From: Aphrocallistes beatrix
Lineage: Eukaryota > Porifera > Hexactinellida > Sceptrulophora > Aphrocallistidae
NCBI GenBank assembly: GCA_963281255.1
Contig: OY725496.1
Location: 2,232,001 to 2,296,000 of the forward strand
DNA length: 64,000 bases
Direction: 5' to 3'
Under the pieces are notes generated by a model. The model did not search any database. It saw only the letters and a list, made by a program, of their open reading frames with translations, and was not told the origin of the DNA. Shown here piece after piece: positions 22,617 through 34,767 of this stretch; within the stretch, counting starts at the first letter, position 1; every line of letters starts with the position of its first letter. The position numbers and the translations under genes are program-made.

Positions 22617-24556
22617 TTTAACACGCATATTTGAAAGAAACAAGTTTTCAAAATTGACATCATGAGTTAAGAAATGAAACTAATATCATCATCAAAATGC
22701 ACTGAAGAGTTTTCACAGTGTTTATGCGAGGTGTAAATTTCAAATACTACGTAACTAAAAATGACCAAGTCATTATTAGAAATGCAATCATCAACAAAGT
22801 CCTGTTACATGCTAACCAAGTATGTTATTAATTAAACACCAAAAATTCTTAGAATGTACTACTACTGATGATCAAAATGAATAGATATTATGTTTATCCT
22901 AAAGTTTTTGAACAAGCAATAATTGAAGAAATGATTTCGAAAAATATCAATTTGTTACTACTAATAAATTAATTAAGCAACCCCGGTTTTGATAAAATAT
23001 TTTTCTAAATTCTAACTGGAATATATTGTTGACTTTCATATTTGCATAACTAGTCGATAAGTCATACTAAGAAATTATGAGGTGTACTGAAAGGTTCATT
23101 AGATTAGATCAAGTGATGTCACTAGGATTGTCTAGCTTAAAGGATTCGTATTCGAGTTAATTAGGCGAATGACTGGTTCATAATGAGTGTGATGTATATT
23201 GGATATATAGAGGCAGACACTTTGGGGATCTCTGATTCTAAATAGCCTGAATATCAGTTCCAGATGGTTCGCGTCCTGAGCTTGTTGGCATCGTATTGTT
23301 CAGTGGAGATGAAAATATCAGAAGTCAGCATGCATGATATGGCTAGCACTTCGACATCCGTTTACTAATAGTCCTGAGATAGCGGTTGATAATCGGTTTT
23401 CCTCGAGTCACCATATATCTACATACTTCTTCCTAAGTTTAGTATAATGCTTTTCACTGCCTGATATAATCTTAGATATACTCCGAATAAAACCCAATTC
23501 CCATCCATCCCAATCTTCTCCGTCTGCCATGGAATTAATTTAGAGAGAAGAGATCCAGTGAGTGTAGGTTGTTGTTCAAAGTTCTCAATAAAATCAATTC
23601 AAAGTTCTACATTTCTCTTTTTGTTATGTGCCCCAACAAGATTATTGCTTTGGGGATAATATGCAGTGGTACGCCTGTCATCAACCACTAGCTGTTTATG
23701 TAGATCTTTGAACTCCTGTTAAAATATAGTATTAATTGATTTCGTAAATATTTTTAAGAAAATAACATTGGTACTTGAATAATTAATACAATTTCTGATT
23801 ATATACCCTAATCGGACAAAAGTATTTGAAATCTTTAATTAGTTATAAAGTGGGTCTATTCATGAGTGAAATGTAATCAAACTGTTACAGATACTATGTA
23901 CGTATAATTTCGATTTCAAATTCATATTCTACACATTCGAATTACTCAGGTTAGATGCCTTCTATTGATTTATTCATTTCCATGATTAAGATTCATCAAA
24001 CTGTGTCACTTTGTGCCACTCCTCGTCATCATGTCTAATTGTAATGGGAGTGAAAATGGGCACAAAGTTACATGCACTGCCTGGCCAAAAGTATAGGAAC
24101 ACCAAATTGCTTTGCATCATAAGTAATACTAAAATGGGTCTATTTATGGACGCCAATCAATTAAAACCACCAAGCTTAATGAAATCTAACTTCAATTTCG
24201 AAATATACACACTCGAATAAATCAATCTAGAAGTTTCCTATAGATAATCCATTCCAAAGCGTAGTTACTAGTATCGGTATCATCTTGTGCCACTTGCCAC
24301 TATTATATAATTGCTAATCTCTAATCTACATAAAAAGTGTATTTTATTTATTCTGCTCTCTCTAAAAACTAAACTCTCTTCTTATTGAGTGCCTACCTAT
24401 TGCAACTATAATAACTAAACCTAATAACAGCTACTGCAACGCACTGGGACTTGATATCTTTGCCAAATTGTTTTGGAATGGTAATGCATTTTTCATGGAA
24501 CAGTTTCATGCACTGTTGATATTGAAACATTCTGCCGTCCTCAGGTAAGCGGCAAA
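22617..24556. other. Unassigned DNA with decayed Tc1-like ends
   Basis: No convincing gene. At 23808-23850 (CGGACAAAAGTATTTG) and 24083-24150 (GGCCAAAAGTATAGG) there are motifs matching the termini of the Tc1-like MITEs at 34768 and 55570, so one or two old copies are likely between 23800 and 24250. Region 22617-23800 shows no repeat ends. Confidence 0.4.
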
Positions 24557-24564
24557 TACAAAAC

Positions 24565-25474
24565 GAGGCTGGATTCGGTTAACCGGTTAACCGGCTAACC
24601 GCCGTCGATCTCGGTTGACGGTTAAGAAAATCTTAGATCGGCTAGCCGATTTGCTTTATTTTCTAAATATTTACACTAATTTCATTGTTTTTCGACAGAG
24701 ATTCAGGAATATTACTTCTAAAAAATTAATAATCCTTACTATTAAAACTCGATGATTGTATATATATATATATATATATCTGTAACGAATTGATTGAAGA
24801 AACTGCCGGGCGCAGAAGGCTGATTTTTGGCATGTGGGAGTCTTTTGGCTATGGCTCCAGTAAGTTCTGAGTTCAGAGCAAAATGTCGACTCATCATGGA
24901 ATTATGACGTCATTGTCACATTTTTAAAAGTTAAGCAACACAGTTATTCGGGCATAACTCAGCCATTATTGGAGATAGAAGGCTGAAATTTTAATAGAAT
25001 CTGTATATTAACATACCTCACATATGATGCGACTTTCAAAAAATGATGACTCATCACTTTGTTATGACGTCATCATTACGCATCAAAAAATTTAAAATTG
25101 ACAAATTTGGTGATTTTTCGAGTGAAATCGATTTTAATAATTCACTAAGATGGACATATTTAGATATGTTATCTCCCTTATAATTAACCAAAGTGAACCC
25201 AGGCGACCGAAGGGAGCCTCCGGCGGACACGAAATGTCCGCCAGCCCCGCAGCGCAAGCAAGCGAAGCGTGCTTGTACATTATAATTTCTATTTTTAATC
25301 ATATAGTATATTTCGAGATAACTGAAAATTATCAAATTAATCACTAGCAGGTTAAATATTTGTCTAAAAATCCATATCTCAACCAATTAATATTGACATC
25401 GGTTAACCGGTTAACCGCCCTAGAGGAAACCAAAATAACCGAGCCCTAAAATCGGTTAACCAACCCCAGCCCTG
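24565..25474. mobile_element. hAT-type MITE with GGTTAACCG arrays, split by a Helitron
   Basis: Left end GAGGCTGGATTCGGTTAACC and right end GGTTAACCAACCCCAGCCCTG are inverted repeats. Flanks TACAAAAC (24557-24564) and TACAAAAT (25475-25482) form an 8-bp duplication with one mismatch. Without the Helitron at 24733-25275 the element is 367 bp. Subterminal GGTTAACCG palindromes are repeated. Confidence 0.83.
24733..25275 (+). mobile_element. Helitron-like non-autonomous element H2
   Basis: It starts TCCTTACTATTAAAACTCG and ends GCGAAGCGTGCTTG, inserted between A and T inside the hAT MITE. A TA microsatellite follows the 5' end. It carries two TGACGTCA sites and the 3' serial hairpins, with one arm partly mutated. 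Confidence 0.85.
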
Positions 25475-25826
25475 TACAAAATATTTTAAATCATAATTAT
25501 CCGTTTGGTTTTTGCACCATTATCTGCCTTGGAAAAGGGGTGATTTGACTACTCTCGAGAGATTTAAGGAAATGGCTTCTGAACTTATGTTGTACATAGC
25601 TTACTTGTGCTGCATCCTCTCCAACGCAGAGTGATGTCGCATAGTCCAGAGCGAACAGACCACAGTCATTACCTCCTCGCTGTTCATGAACTGATGGAAT
25701 TTTTAGTATAATTTTACTCCTGAGAAAACAATATAGCAGCAATCTGCTCCCTTAATTAAACGAGTACTAGGTACTCTGTAATTGTTAACTGAAAAGGAGT
25801 AATCTTGGTGGAATTGTGCCTAGAAG

Positions 25827-28214
25827 TAGTGATCGACCGGGGGGAGAATTTAGCCGGGGCCGGGCTGGACTGTTTTTGGGCGGGACCGGGGCCGGGGCCA
25901 GGTTTGATGCTAAATAAAATACAAGTTGCGTTAGTAACCTTATAAAAATATAACACCGCAATTATAATGAGCAATAGTGAGCACGAATAGAATCGTAACT
26001 GTAATCAAATGTCTGAATTCTGAATACATAGTAATCCCATCGTATCCATATTAAAAAAGCGTCAAAAGGTAAATATCATAGAATATAATAAATAGTACCA
26101 TTAATTGTTTCGAATTACTATTCATATTAATGGCCAAAAGGTACGCATCTGGGGTTTGGAATTTTTATGATATTGATTTTGCAGATGAATCAATTGCCAA
26201 TTGTAACATTTCAGTATGTCACGGGAAAACGAGAAAGATACGACGGGGTACTCATGGAGGGTCAAAAAAGTCTTTTTCAACTAAGTCACTTTGGAGTCAT
26301 TTGGAATCGTATCATCCTACCGAATACAAGGACGCAATGATGATGCGAAAAGCTGATGAAGCAAAGCGGTACAAAAGAGATGAGGAGAATTCGAAGCAAC
26401 AGTCTATCTACGTTTTGGCTACTCCAGGTTCACAAAAACAACTGAGTCTAGAAGAAACATTCGAGTTGAAAAACAAATGGCTGCCTGATCATCCTGATCA
26501 AATCAGCGGAAATTATTTATTGGCTGAATGGATTTGTGATTCGCTTCTCCCTTACACTACAGTCGAAAACGAGAGATTCAACTTTTTTATTAGTCATTTA
26601 AATCACAAGTTTCAAGTGAGAAAGTACTCCGCTAAAAGATTATTCCAGGTATATACAGACGCGTACAATTCAAAATCATGGAATTGTTGCACAATAATAT
26701 CGGAGATTATTGTAGTGCAACGACTGATATTTGGACATCAAAGAGTCAGCACGCTTTTATTAGCTTCACGCTGCATTTCATCAACAAGGAAGGGGAGCGA
26801 AAGGCAATTGTGCTTCGTTGTTTTCCCTATGATGTGGTACATACAGCTGATTCGATTGCCAAGACGTTAAGCATGATAGTTTCTGATTGGAAATTAGAAG
26901 GAAAGATCCACTTGATAGTGCGAGATAATGCCCTCAATATGGTGAATGCGATGTTTCTCAACAAACAGGATAATGCAGGTTGTTTTTTACATATGATACA
27001 TCTGGTGGTCATGAATTCTATTTTTGAACAAAGTGGAGTTAAATCCATGATCGGACGTGCCACCAAATTGATTTCTTTTTTTCGAAAGAGTCCGAAGGCG
27101 ATGGGAATTCTCAGAGGTCATCAAGTAGATCACAATGGGGTTCCTGGATGCACTTTGATTTTAGGCGAGAAAACACGCTGGAGTTCTTACTATAATATGT
27201 TAGTCCGGTTAATGCAGCAGAAACGTGCTATTCGTTGTGCATATCAACTAAATATCAACTAAATCCAAATGACTGGATGCTCATCCCAAAGGTAATTCGT
27301 TTATTAAAACCATTCTCCGATGCAACATTGGATGCAGAGCACGAATATGCTTGCATTTCCGATACCATACCATTAATCAAGAAAATATTTTATGAGTTGA
27401 ATGCTATTGATTAATTTGGAATTGGTACCATGAAAAACGAAATGGTCGTACAAATGAACCGTTATTTCAGGGGGCAAGATCCCCGAGTGCATTTCGTTGA
27501 TGTCGAAGTTAGTGAAGTGCATGCAGTGGTCACTCTCCTGGATCCTAGATATAAAACGTCTGGCTTTACGGACAAAGTGAAAGCAGAAGAGGCAAAAGTG
27601 AAATTGACTAGTTTTGCTTCTAATATCATTGAAGGGTCCCCAGCACAAACCAGTTTTAAATTGAAGCCAATTCCAGCGCGAACAGTTGTTGGGATGAAAT
27701 TTTAAGCGATTCAGATGATAAATTCGATTCGGTAAGTAATTCTACCATTGGTGGTGAGATGGATACGATCAGAGACAAGTTAAAAAAGAAATATTCCTCT
27801 ACTTCGCTGACAAGAGAATTCCCAGAGAGCTAGATCCATTGTGGTACTGGCGCATGAACTTGAACCTATATCCAATTTTGTCAAGACTTGCCTTTCGGTA
27901 TTTGAGTTCACCTTGCGGATCAGTTCCAAGTGAACGAGAATTTAAAATAGCGAGCAAGATTTCTCAAGGTGATAGGATCCGTTTGCTCCCTCCTAACATA
28001 GAGAAGCTGTTGTTTCTAAAATACAACCTTCGAACCATTGGGTTTGGTTCGTTCAAGCTACCTCAGCCACCTCCTGAAGTTGATCTTCCAAACCCAACTC
28101 AGAAATTGATGTGATGAAAGTTCGGCTTAAAAATTTGTTAGTATAGGTAGATAGTAGATTCGTTAGTATAGGTAGTTAGTGCAGATTTGTTAGTACAAAT
28201 TCATAAAATTGGTA
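25827..28214 (+). mobile_element. hAT transposon with BED-finger transposase
   Basis: Left end TAGTGATCGACCGGGG (25827) is preceded by CCTAGAAG; TCTAGAAG lies at 28215-28222, a probable 8-bp duplication with one mismatch. The left subterminal part is rich in GGGGCCGGG. The right inverted repeat is not recognisable, so the right boundary rests on the duplication and on resumption of the interrupted integrase gene at about 28225. Confidence 0.65.
26130..28114 (+). pseudogene. hAT transposase (BED finger, hATC domain), multiply broken
   Basis: Frame 1 (26130-about 26680) starts MAKRYASGVWNFYDIDF and contains a degenerate BED zinc finger (WNFY..., C-x4-C, H-x4-H within residues 10-65). A one-base shift leads into 26678-27262 (YCSATTDIWTSKSQHAFI, then IVRDNALNMV and CFLHMIHLVV of the hAT RNase-H core). 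An 11-bp tandem duplication (atatcaactaa) near 27240 shifts the frame again. A TAA interrupts near 27414, and a further shift near 27830 precedes the hATC dimerisation domain (SSPCGSVPSEREFKIASKI, within 27839-28114). The order and motifs match Ac/hobo transposases. At least four lesions make it inactive. Confidence 0.88.
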
Positions 28215-29123
28215 TCTAGAAGGTTGTTGAATTCCCTTCCCCAATCAGATGTTATTATTTGAGGAAGACCCATCCGCATTAAAATCTATAAACCATTTAG
28301 TAGGACGCTATTAAATGTATCTAAATTTAAGGCTCATACCTTGAAGAACCTTAGCTACTGTAGAAGCTTCCTTGTTGGGAGTTCCAATAGCCTTGACCCA
28401 CTTGGAAAAATAGTTACTCATGGTTAGAATGTAATTGTTACCGTCAGAAGCAGTGGGCAAAGGACCAACAAAATCTAGACCCAAATGGTACCAGGGGCTA
28501 TGAATTTTGACAGGATGCAATTATGGTGTACCTGGAGTCAGTTTGCAGTTCATTCTCTGACAAACATCACAATTCTCAATCTGTTTAAATTTCAGAATTA
28601 ACATGCAGAATCACATAATAAACTATAAAAGAAAATGCCGTTCAGAGGGGAAAGCACAATAAAAGATCTTCAACAGAATTTCAAGAGATGTTTTACAGGA
28701 GATATTTGAAAATTTTCTACTTCTTCGAGATCGAGATCTATTGATACGACCAGTGGAAATAATTGAGACTAAAATGATTCTTAACTAATCACCTCAATAT
28801 ACGTGTATGTAGATAGAACAAAATCATTAACTTTACATCCTGGACGATTTCATGCCACAGAACCTTTCCTTTATTCGAAACATTGTTCTTGTCTTTCCCA
28901 GGTGGCCAGAGGTTGGATGTACATGATACACAGCTAAGATCTTTACTTTTTCATCTTTATTTGTAATAAGAAGTATTTGCACCTCATGCTTTCCAGAGTA
29001 AAATATGAGAAATAGTATAATACTGACAATAATGACATACTGCAGCAAAAAAATCTTGATGCAGGAGGGGGAGCTATGACAAGTTTCATATTAATTAACA
29101 GTGGCCTCACCTTATTGATATTA

Positions 29124-29200
29124 CAAGCGCGCTTCGCTTGCTTGCGGTGCGCGACTTGCGGATACTGTGTGTCCGCAGAGTTACCTAGTGAGCACTTGGG
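29124..29200 (-). mobile_element. Helitron-like 3' end fragment
   Basis: CAAGCGCGCTTCGCTTGC followed by GCGCGACTTGCGGATAC matches the 3' end of the second Helitron subfamily at 51891. T follows the end on the minus strand, as in other copies. The remainder of the element cannot be followed beyond about 29200. Confidence 0.6.
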
Positions 29201-29789
29201 GATATTTGAGAAACAATACATCGCTTTCTTGTTCTCTACTGAGTATGCTGAAAGGTCATTTGTCTGCAGTAACTTTAATGAAATCAGAACTGTAGCAGAC
29301 AATTTTAGGTTCGTGATGAATAGAATTTACTTCGTAATAAGTAAACTAATCCTGAATGTAAGGTCAATTTGAATCCACAAAGTTCACATTACTAAAGGTA
29401 TTATACCCGAATAATCAACCAATTTCAGTTCATGTCGTTAACAACAATTAAAGTGTGTTATATGCTATGATAAATCAATTAGATCATATAAATTAACTTT
29501 AAACAATCAAATTATAGACTCAAATAGCTGTATTTTTTACCATTCTGAATGCAACTGAATATTATTATCGGACCAATTTTCCACAGGGCTACTGCTTTCC
29601 CGATTATCTCATCAGGTTCAATATTTGGGGATGAATTAGCGCCAGTGATCTCGTCAGGATTTTTTATATTAAATTTAAGAGTACATGACACCATAAATAT
29701 GACGTCATCTCTAATACGCCTTTTATAATTACATAATAAGTTCGTCTCCATATGGTTTTCACTCGTTGCTATGTAGCCTCTTCCTAGCT
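29201..29789. other. Unassigned DNA
   Basis: No repeat ends or coding motifs were recognised. The minus frame 29512-29751 has no known domain. Confidence 0.4.
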
Positions 29790-29791
29790 AT

Positions 29792-30492
29792 ATGCCACCA
29801 AAGAAGAAGGCAAAAATTATTGATGTTCAGCAAAGGTTTACCTTCAGTCTAGAACAGATCTCACTTCTCCCACATTGCACAAATGACTCTACAAAATCCC
29901 TGACGAATCAGAATGTACGATTTCGACGAGTTCGACAGCACGCAGGGAAAATGTTTTTCCTGGCGATCCTTTGCTAACAGCAGTGGCGGGATAAGCATCC
30001 ACAAGTTTAATTCACTAGGAATGTGAATAAAGCTTCTCTATGAGCTAAAAGTGAATTTGGAGAACTTAGGAGCATTGATAGTGTGAAATTGTGGCATGAA
30101 TTCATTGTTTATCGAAATTTGCTCAGCGGTATCCGGATATTTCGGCGGTTGTGAGAAGAGTTTGGGCATAGAAACAAAGAAGCAATGGCTTGTGCATTTC
30201 CACTGTCTCTGACTTAATGACTCGGCTTGCTATACTTCCAGCATCCAGTGCACATGTAGAAAGATTGCTTCAAACAATGAAAATGGTTAAAAATGCTCAA
30301 CGGAACATATTGAAAACAACTACCACACTTGATAATCCTATTCGATTCTCAACTGAAGAACCCTCATTAAAAATCTTAGGGGAAGAGGTGTTTCTTTACC
30401 AGCATTTGCGGTACAAACCAGCTGGCCAGCAAAGTGAAAGAAAAAACCAGCATTTTGTTCAGACTAGTGTTTTGACTCATCATGACCAGTAA
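29792..30492 (+). pseudogene. hAT-type transposase remnant, N-terminus and C-terminal dimerisation region
   Basis: 29792-29977 starts MPPKKKAKIIDVQQRF, plausible as an N-terminus. About 30115-30492 reads PDISAVVRRVW in one frame and then LPASSAHVERLLQTMKMVKN and ALRN-like QRNILKTTTTLDN in another. The A-S-S-x-x-V-E-R-x-F/L-S-x-M pattern is the hATC signature of ZNF862-like hAT proteins. The central catalytic region is absent and the frames are broken. The last part, from 30398, is inside the left arm of the large inverted duplication. Confidence 0.7.
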
Positions 30493-30887
30493 GTCATCTC
30501 CGTCAAGCATATTATCTATCACATTGCGAGACCATTGAGCTACAAAATGTAGTTATTGAAGGTTGCTGACATCATATATATGACTACCACAGTAAAACTT
30601 GAGTCATTTTCCTTTTAATGGATACTATATTTGCTCTCATTTCAGGGTTAGCAGAAGTTAACTAAGGGTGGTTTAGCAAAAACCAGATTTGAAAAAGTGG
30701 CAAGGCAAAGTTGTGGTTTTGCAATACCTGCAATACAAATTATATCGAAGGAGTGCTAAATGCCGCATCCGCTACCGCTTGCTCAGGCATGCATTTAGAT
30801 TTACCATGATTATACGAATAAAAATATTGAAACAGATTTTTAGATTTATTGATCGTCTAAAATATAATTTGATAGATAGACTGTTTA

Positions 30888-31417
30888 TCCTTACTATTAA
30901 AACTCGATTAATATTTGTATATATATATATCTTTTACGAATTGATTGAAGAAACTGCCATGCGCAGAAAGCTGATTTTTGGCATGTAGGAGTCTTTTGGC
31001 TATGGCTCCAGTAAGTTCTGAGCTCAGAGCAAAATGTCGACTCATCATGGAATTATGACGTCATTGTCACATTTTTAAAAGTTAAGCAACACAGTTATTC
31101 GAGCATAACTCAGCCATTATAGGAGATAGAAGGCTGAAATTTTAATAGAATCTGTAAACTAACACATATGATGCAACTATCATCAAAAAATGATGACTCA
31201 TCACTTTGTTATGACGCCATCATTACTCATCAAAATTTTAAAAATTGACAAATTTGGTGATTTTTGAGTGATATCGATTTTATAACTAAGATGGACATAT
31301 TTAGAGATTATATCTCCCTTATAATTAACCAGTCTCACCTCCAGGCGACCGAAGGGAGCCTCCGGCGGACACAAAGTGTCCGCCAGCCGCGCAGCGCAAG
31401 CAAGCGAAGCGCGCTTG
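30888..31417 (+). mobile_element. Helitron-like non-autonomous element H3
   Basis: It starts TCCTTACTATTAAAACTCG after A and ends GCGAAGCGCGCTTG before T, 530 bp long and uninterrupted. It is the cleanest copy of the consensus together with H11. One of the two TGACGTCA sites is changed to TGACGCCA. Confidence 0.88.
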
Positions 31418-31437
31418 TAATAATTAAATGTGCTAAA

Positions 31438-32058
31438 TTTTGTATCCGGAATTTTTGAGGAAGTGGGTGCTATTGGTGCGGAAATAGGATGAGGAGGTCA
31501 AAGGCCGAATTTTAATGGAGGAATGGAGCTCGAAACCAGGTGTAAAGGAGGAATTTTGAGGTGGAGAATTTAACTACTCACGTCATATCACGGGATTTTA
31601 GGCGCATGACAATGTACTCATGCGATTTTGCACAACAACCGTAGCATATGTACTAGCTAGTACAGTCTGTAGCTGATTGGATTTTAGTCGCTATGACTCG
31701 AAATCATCCGAAATATGGTAAATATAGGAAAAATAGGACAATGCCTACATCTCAAATCGGGACAAATGCCTACATCTCAAATCCGGATAAATACCTTAAT
31801 ACGGTATCGGACAAATGCAGGCGCTCCGATTTATATATCAATGTTATCTTGCAATAAGACATAGCCAACAATCAGGGGTGGCGCCAGGAATTCCACTACA
31901 GAGGGGATAAATTAGAGTATCTTTTCTAAATTTCTCCCAATTCTTTCCCAGACAGATAATTAATTTTTTCCCGACGGAGGGGCTAGCATAAATCCCAACT
32001 TATGGAGTGTTCAAATGCTGGTCCTGTTGTGCTATCGCTGTCAATAATTATACATATA
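31438..32058. other. Spacer of the inverted duplication, unassigned
   Basis: Short direct repeats of ACAAATGCCTACATCTCAAAT occur near 31738-31790. No gene was recognised. The motif AGGGGTGGCGCCAGGAATTC at 31874 might be a MITE end but has no partner. Confidence 0.4.
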
Positions 32059-32648
32059 CAGGGTGTCTCAAAAGTTCCTCAACAAATTTTGCTGATGTAT
32101 TATACATAGACAAATAGATCGAATATCCGATACCTCTTTTTAATAAAAAATAGGGAGGATTATCTTAATTATTTTGCATTCCCAATGGCCTGCTTTTCTC
32201 AATTTATTTGCAATAATGGATTATATATATCGTTGTCTCATAAAGAATATTTTTTATCTTAATAAAAAAACTCATATCCATGGTACTTTTTACGGCTATA
32301 CTTAAAAATACTCGATCTTATCGAATATTTCTGTTGCATAAATCAAAAGTAATAATATTATATTAGTATTATGAATCAATTACAGAATATAGAAGTGATT
32401 TATGTAATATTTCATCAGAAAAATTGAGATCTTCAAACTTGACACTTTTGAGTTCCAAATTTTGTAGTCAATGGTATGTAATTATTTAAAATTTTATAAG
32501 AAATGTCTTTTGCGTAATGAGTTGAGCTCATTTCTATGCAAGAAGGGTGCAAGATTTCATTTATGGAGGCTAATTTGGACTAAAACCAAGTGATCTTAGT
32601 CAAATTAACAAAGTAAAATTGGTTGTTGCAGAACTTTTGAGACACCCT
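32059..32648. mobile_element. Tc1/mariner-type MITE with ends CAGGGTGTCTCAAAAGTTC
   Basis: CAGGGTGTCTCAAAAGTTC at the left and GAACTTTTGAGACACCCT at the right are inverted repeats; TA flanks the left end and the right end continues ATAT, with one base changed. About 590 bp with no transposase sequence. It lies in the spacer of the inverted duplication. Confidence 0.78.
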
Positions 32649-33173
32649 ATATGTATATGCTAGCACATTTAATTACTACAAGCGCGCTTCGCTTGTTTGC
32701 GCAGCGCGGCAGGCGGACACTTTGTGGCCGCCGGAAGCGCCCGGCGCCTGGGGTCAAAATGGTTAATTATAAGGGAGATAACATCTCTAAATACGTCTGT
32801 CCTACAGTTATAATCGATATCACACGAAAAATCACCAAATTATCAATTTTTTAAATTTTGATGAGTAATGATTACATCATAACAGAGTGATGAATCAACA
32901 TTATTTGATGACGGTTGTATCATACGTTAGATATATTAAAATACACATTCTATTAAAATTTCAGCCTTCTATCACATAAAATAGCTGAGTCAAGGTCTCA
33001 AAACCGAAATTTCTAATTATTAAAAAGGTGACAATGACGTCTTAATTCCATGATGGGTCGACGTTTTCGTTTGAGGTCAGAACTCAGTGTAGCCATAGCC
33101 AAAAGACTCCCAAATCCAAAAAAATCAGCTTTCTGTGCCTGGCAGTTTCTTCAATCAACTCGTTACAGATATA

Positions 33174-33936
33174 CAGTGGAACCTGTATATAACGGCCACT
33201 CAAGGGCCTGGACAAAATTTGCCGTTATACACAGGTGATTGTCTTAATCCCCAAAAGGTATCAACGTAGTGCAATAAATATAAGTTTTTAGAAATTCATT
33301 ATTTTAAGTAAATACATGAAACTTGTTTATCGTTCGTAACAGGTCCTGCTCCTAGGCGTCGGAAATGGGCCCGCTGGCCCTTTGGGCCACCCGGCCCGAA
33401 GACATAAATAAATATCACACTCACAATTCACTAACATAACTAAAACTATATAGAAATCGATTATCCTTTCTGCTTTCTCCGGTCGTCCGTCATTATGTCA
33501 GTTGCTATGTTTTAGTGGATACAGTAGTTAAACTGCATGATACACGGTTCTTGGACTTTGGGAATGTATCAGGTAAGCTTGGACCAGCCAGGTAGGCCCT
33601 CCTGGCATATCCGGCCCATAGCCGACGATGCCGGGTAGAACCGGGCATGGACCGGGTAGAGCCGGGCAACCCCTTAGGACCGCCCGGCCCATGCCGGGTG
33701 GCCGGGTGGGCCCGACGCCTATGGTCCTGCAATAAACACATAAAAAGGTGATGGCCGTCATTGACAGGTAGTGGCCATTCTACACAGTTTTAGGGTCATT
33801 AAGGGACTACAAACGGGTGGCCGCTGGCCGCATTGAGCAGGTGACCGCTATACACAGGTTCAATATTATGGAATTTCGGACGGGACTGTTCATTGGTGAC
33901 CGCTATATAGATTGGCCGTTATAGCAGGTTCGACTG
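33174..33936. mobile_element. pogo-like MITE A, ends CAGTGGAACCTG / CAGGTTCGACTG
   Basis: Flanked by TA, inserted in the TATATA tract of H4. Subterminal motifs AACGGCCACT, GACCGCTATA and variants repeat on both sides. It is interrupted by the hAT MITE 33350-33722; without that it is about 390 bp and similar to MITE B. Confidence 0.85.
33350..33722. mobile_element. GC-rich hAT MITE inside pogo MITE A
   Basis: TCCTAGGCGTCGG at the left and CCGACGCCTAT at the right are inverted repeats, flanked by a perfect 8-bp duplication GGTCCTGC (33342-33349 and 33723-33730). The uninterrupted site is seen in MITE B (CAGGACCTG near 34188). The body has GGGCCC- and CCGGGT-rich repeats, so open frames across it encode only Pro/Gly/Arg-rich nonsense. 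Confidence 0.87.
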
Positions 33937-33950
33937 TATATATATACGTA

Positions 33951-34381
33951 CAGTCGAACCTACTATAACGGTCACCTGGCTATAGCGGTCACCAATGAAC
34001 AGTCCCGCCCGAAATTCCATAATATTGAACCTGTATATAGCGGTCACCTGCTCAACGCGGCCAGCGGCCACAGGTTTATAGTTCCTGACTGGCCCTAAAA
34101 CTGTGTATAACGGCCATCACCTGTCTATAACGATCACTACCTGTCTATAACGGCCATCACCTTTTTCACCTTTTATGTGTTTTATTACAGGACCTGTTAC
34201 GAACGATAAACAAGTTTCTTGTAATTTACTTCGTGATGGATTTCTAAAAAATTATATTTATTGCACTAGTATGTCGATACCTTTTGGGGATTAAGACAAT
34301 CACCTGTATATAACGGTCACCTGTGTATAACGGCCAATTTTGTCCAGTCCCTTGGGTGGCCGTTATATACAGGTTCCACTG
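33951..34381. mobile_element. pogo-like MITE B, inverted sister of MITE A
   Basis: Ends CAGTCGAACCTACTATAACG and AACGGCCAC...GGTTCCACTG. Nearly the whole length is the reverse complement of MITE A without its hAT insert, and TA lies on both sides. The 14-bp gap between A and B is TA-rich. Two inverted copies next to each other could fold into a long hairpin. Confidence 0.86.
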
Positions 34382-34767
34382 TATATATATATTTATACAT
34401 ATATATTTACATTAATCGAGTTTTAATAGTAAGGATAAGCAGTATGATAAACAATATTTTAGATGATCAATAAATCTAATAATCTGATTCAATATTTTGT
34501 TTGGTACAATCATGGTAAATCCAAATTCAGGCCTGAGCATGCGGTAGCAGATGCGGCATTCAGCATATTTTCATAGAATTTGTATTACAGGTATTGCAAA
34601 ACCACAATTTTGCCTTGCTACTTTTTCAAATATGATTTTTGCTAAACCACCCTTAGTTACCTTCTGCCAACCCTGAATGAGAGCAAATATAGTTTTTTTT
34701 GAAACGAAAATGACTCAAATTATTCTGTGGTAGTCATATATATGATGTCAGCAACCTTCAATAGCTA

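Larger units (their letters stand above)
25497..29048 (-). pseudogene. Integrase plus Ulp1-protease transposon gene, decayed and split by a hAT element
   Basis: Pieces read in order on the minus strand. 29048-28833 has the zinc-binding start HPTSGHLG. Near 28560 is the matching CDVCQ, separated by extra sequence. 28520-28311 has the integrase core (LGLDFVGPLP, first Asp). About 28290-28225 has IITSDWGREFNN (second Asp). On the other side of the hAT element, about 25822-25787 reads STKITPFQL, typical of the region after the catalytic core. 25742-25497 is a C48 (Ulp1) peptidase end with GGNDCGLFALDYATSLC, carrying the catalytic Cys. About 80 residues are missing between the two sides, and several stops and shifts are present. 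H2C2-integrase-Ulp1 order suggests a Ginger- or KRBA2-like DNA element more than an LTR element; no LTRs were seen. That class is inferred. Confidence 0.72.
32679..34435 (-). mobile_element. Helitron-like element H4, expanded by two pogo MITEs
   Basis: The 3' end (CAAGCGCGCTTCGCTTG on plus) is at 32679 and the 5' end (CGAGTTTTAATAGTAAGGA) stops at 34435. Body 32679-33173 and end 34382-34435 make a normal length of about 550 bp once the inserts 33174-34381 are removed. This is the inverted-arm partner of H3. Confidence 0.87.

Noticed and set aside
23540..23660. Possible LTR end (CAATAAAATC signal followed by TTATGTGCCCCAACA)
   Set aside because: No second LTR, primer site, target duplication or coding sequence was found nearby; the resemblance is too slight.
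33505..33761. Open frames rich in Pro, Gly and Arg on the minus strand
   Set aside because: They lie entirely in the GC-rich hAT MITE 33350-33722 and its edge; repeated GGGCCC/CCGGGT words open several frames at once.
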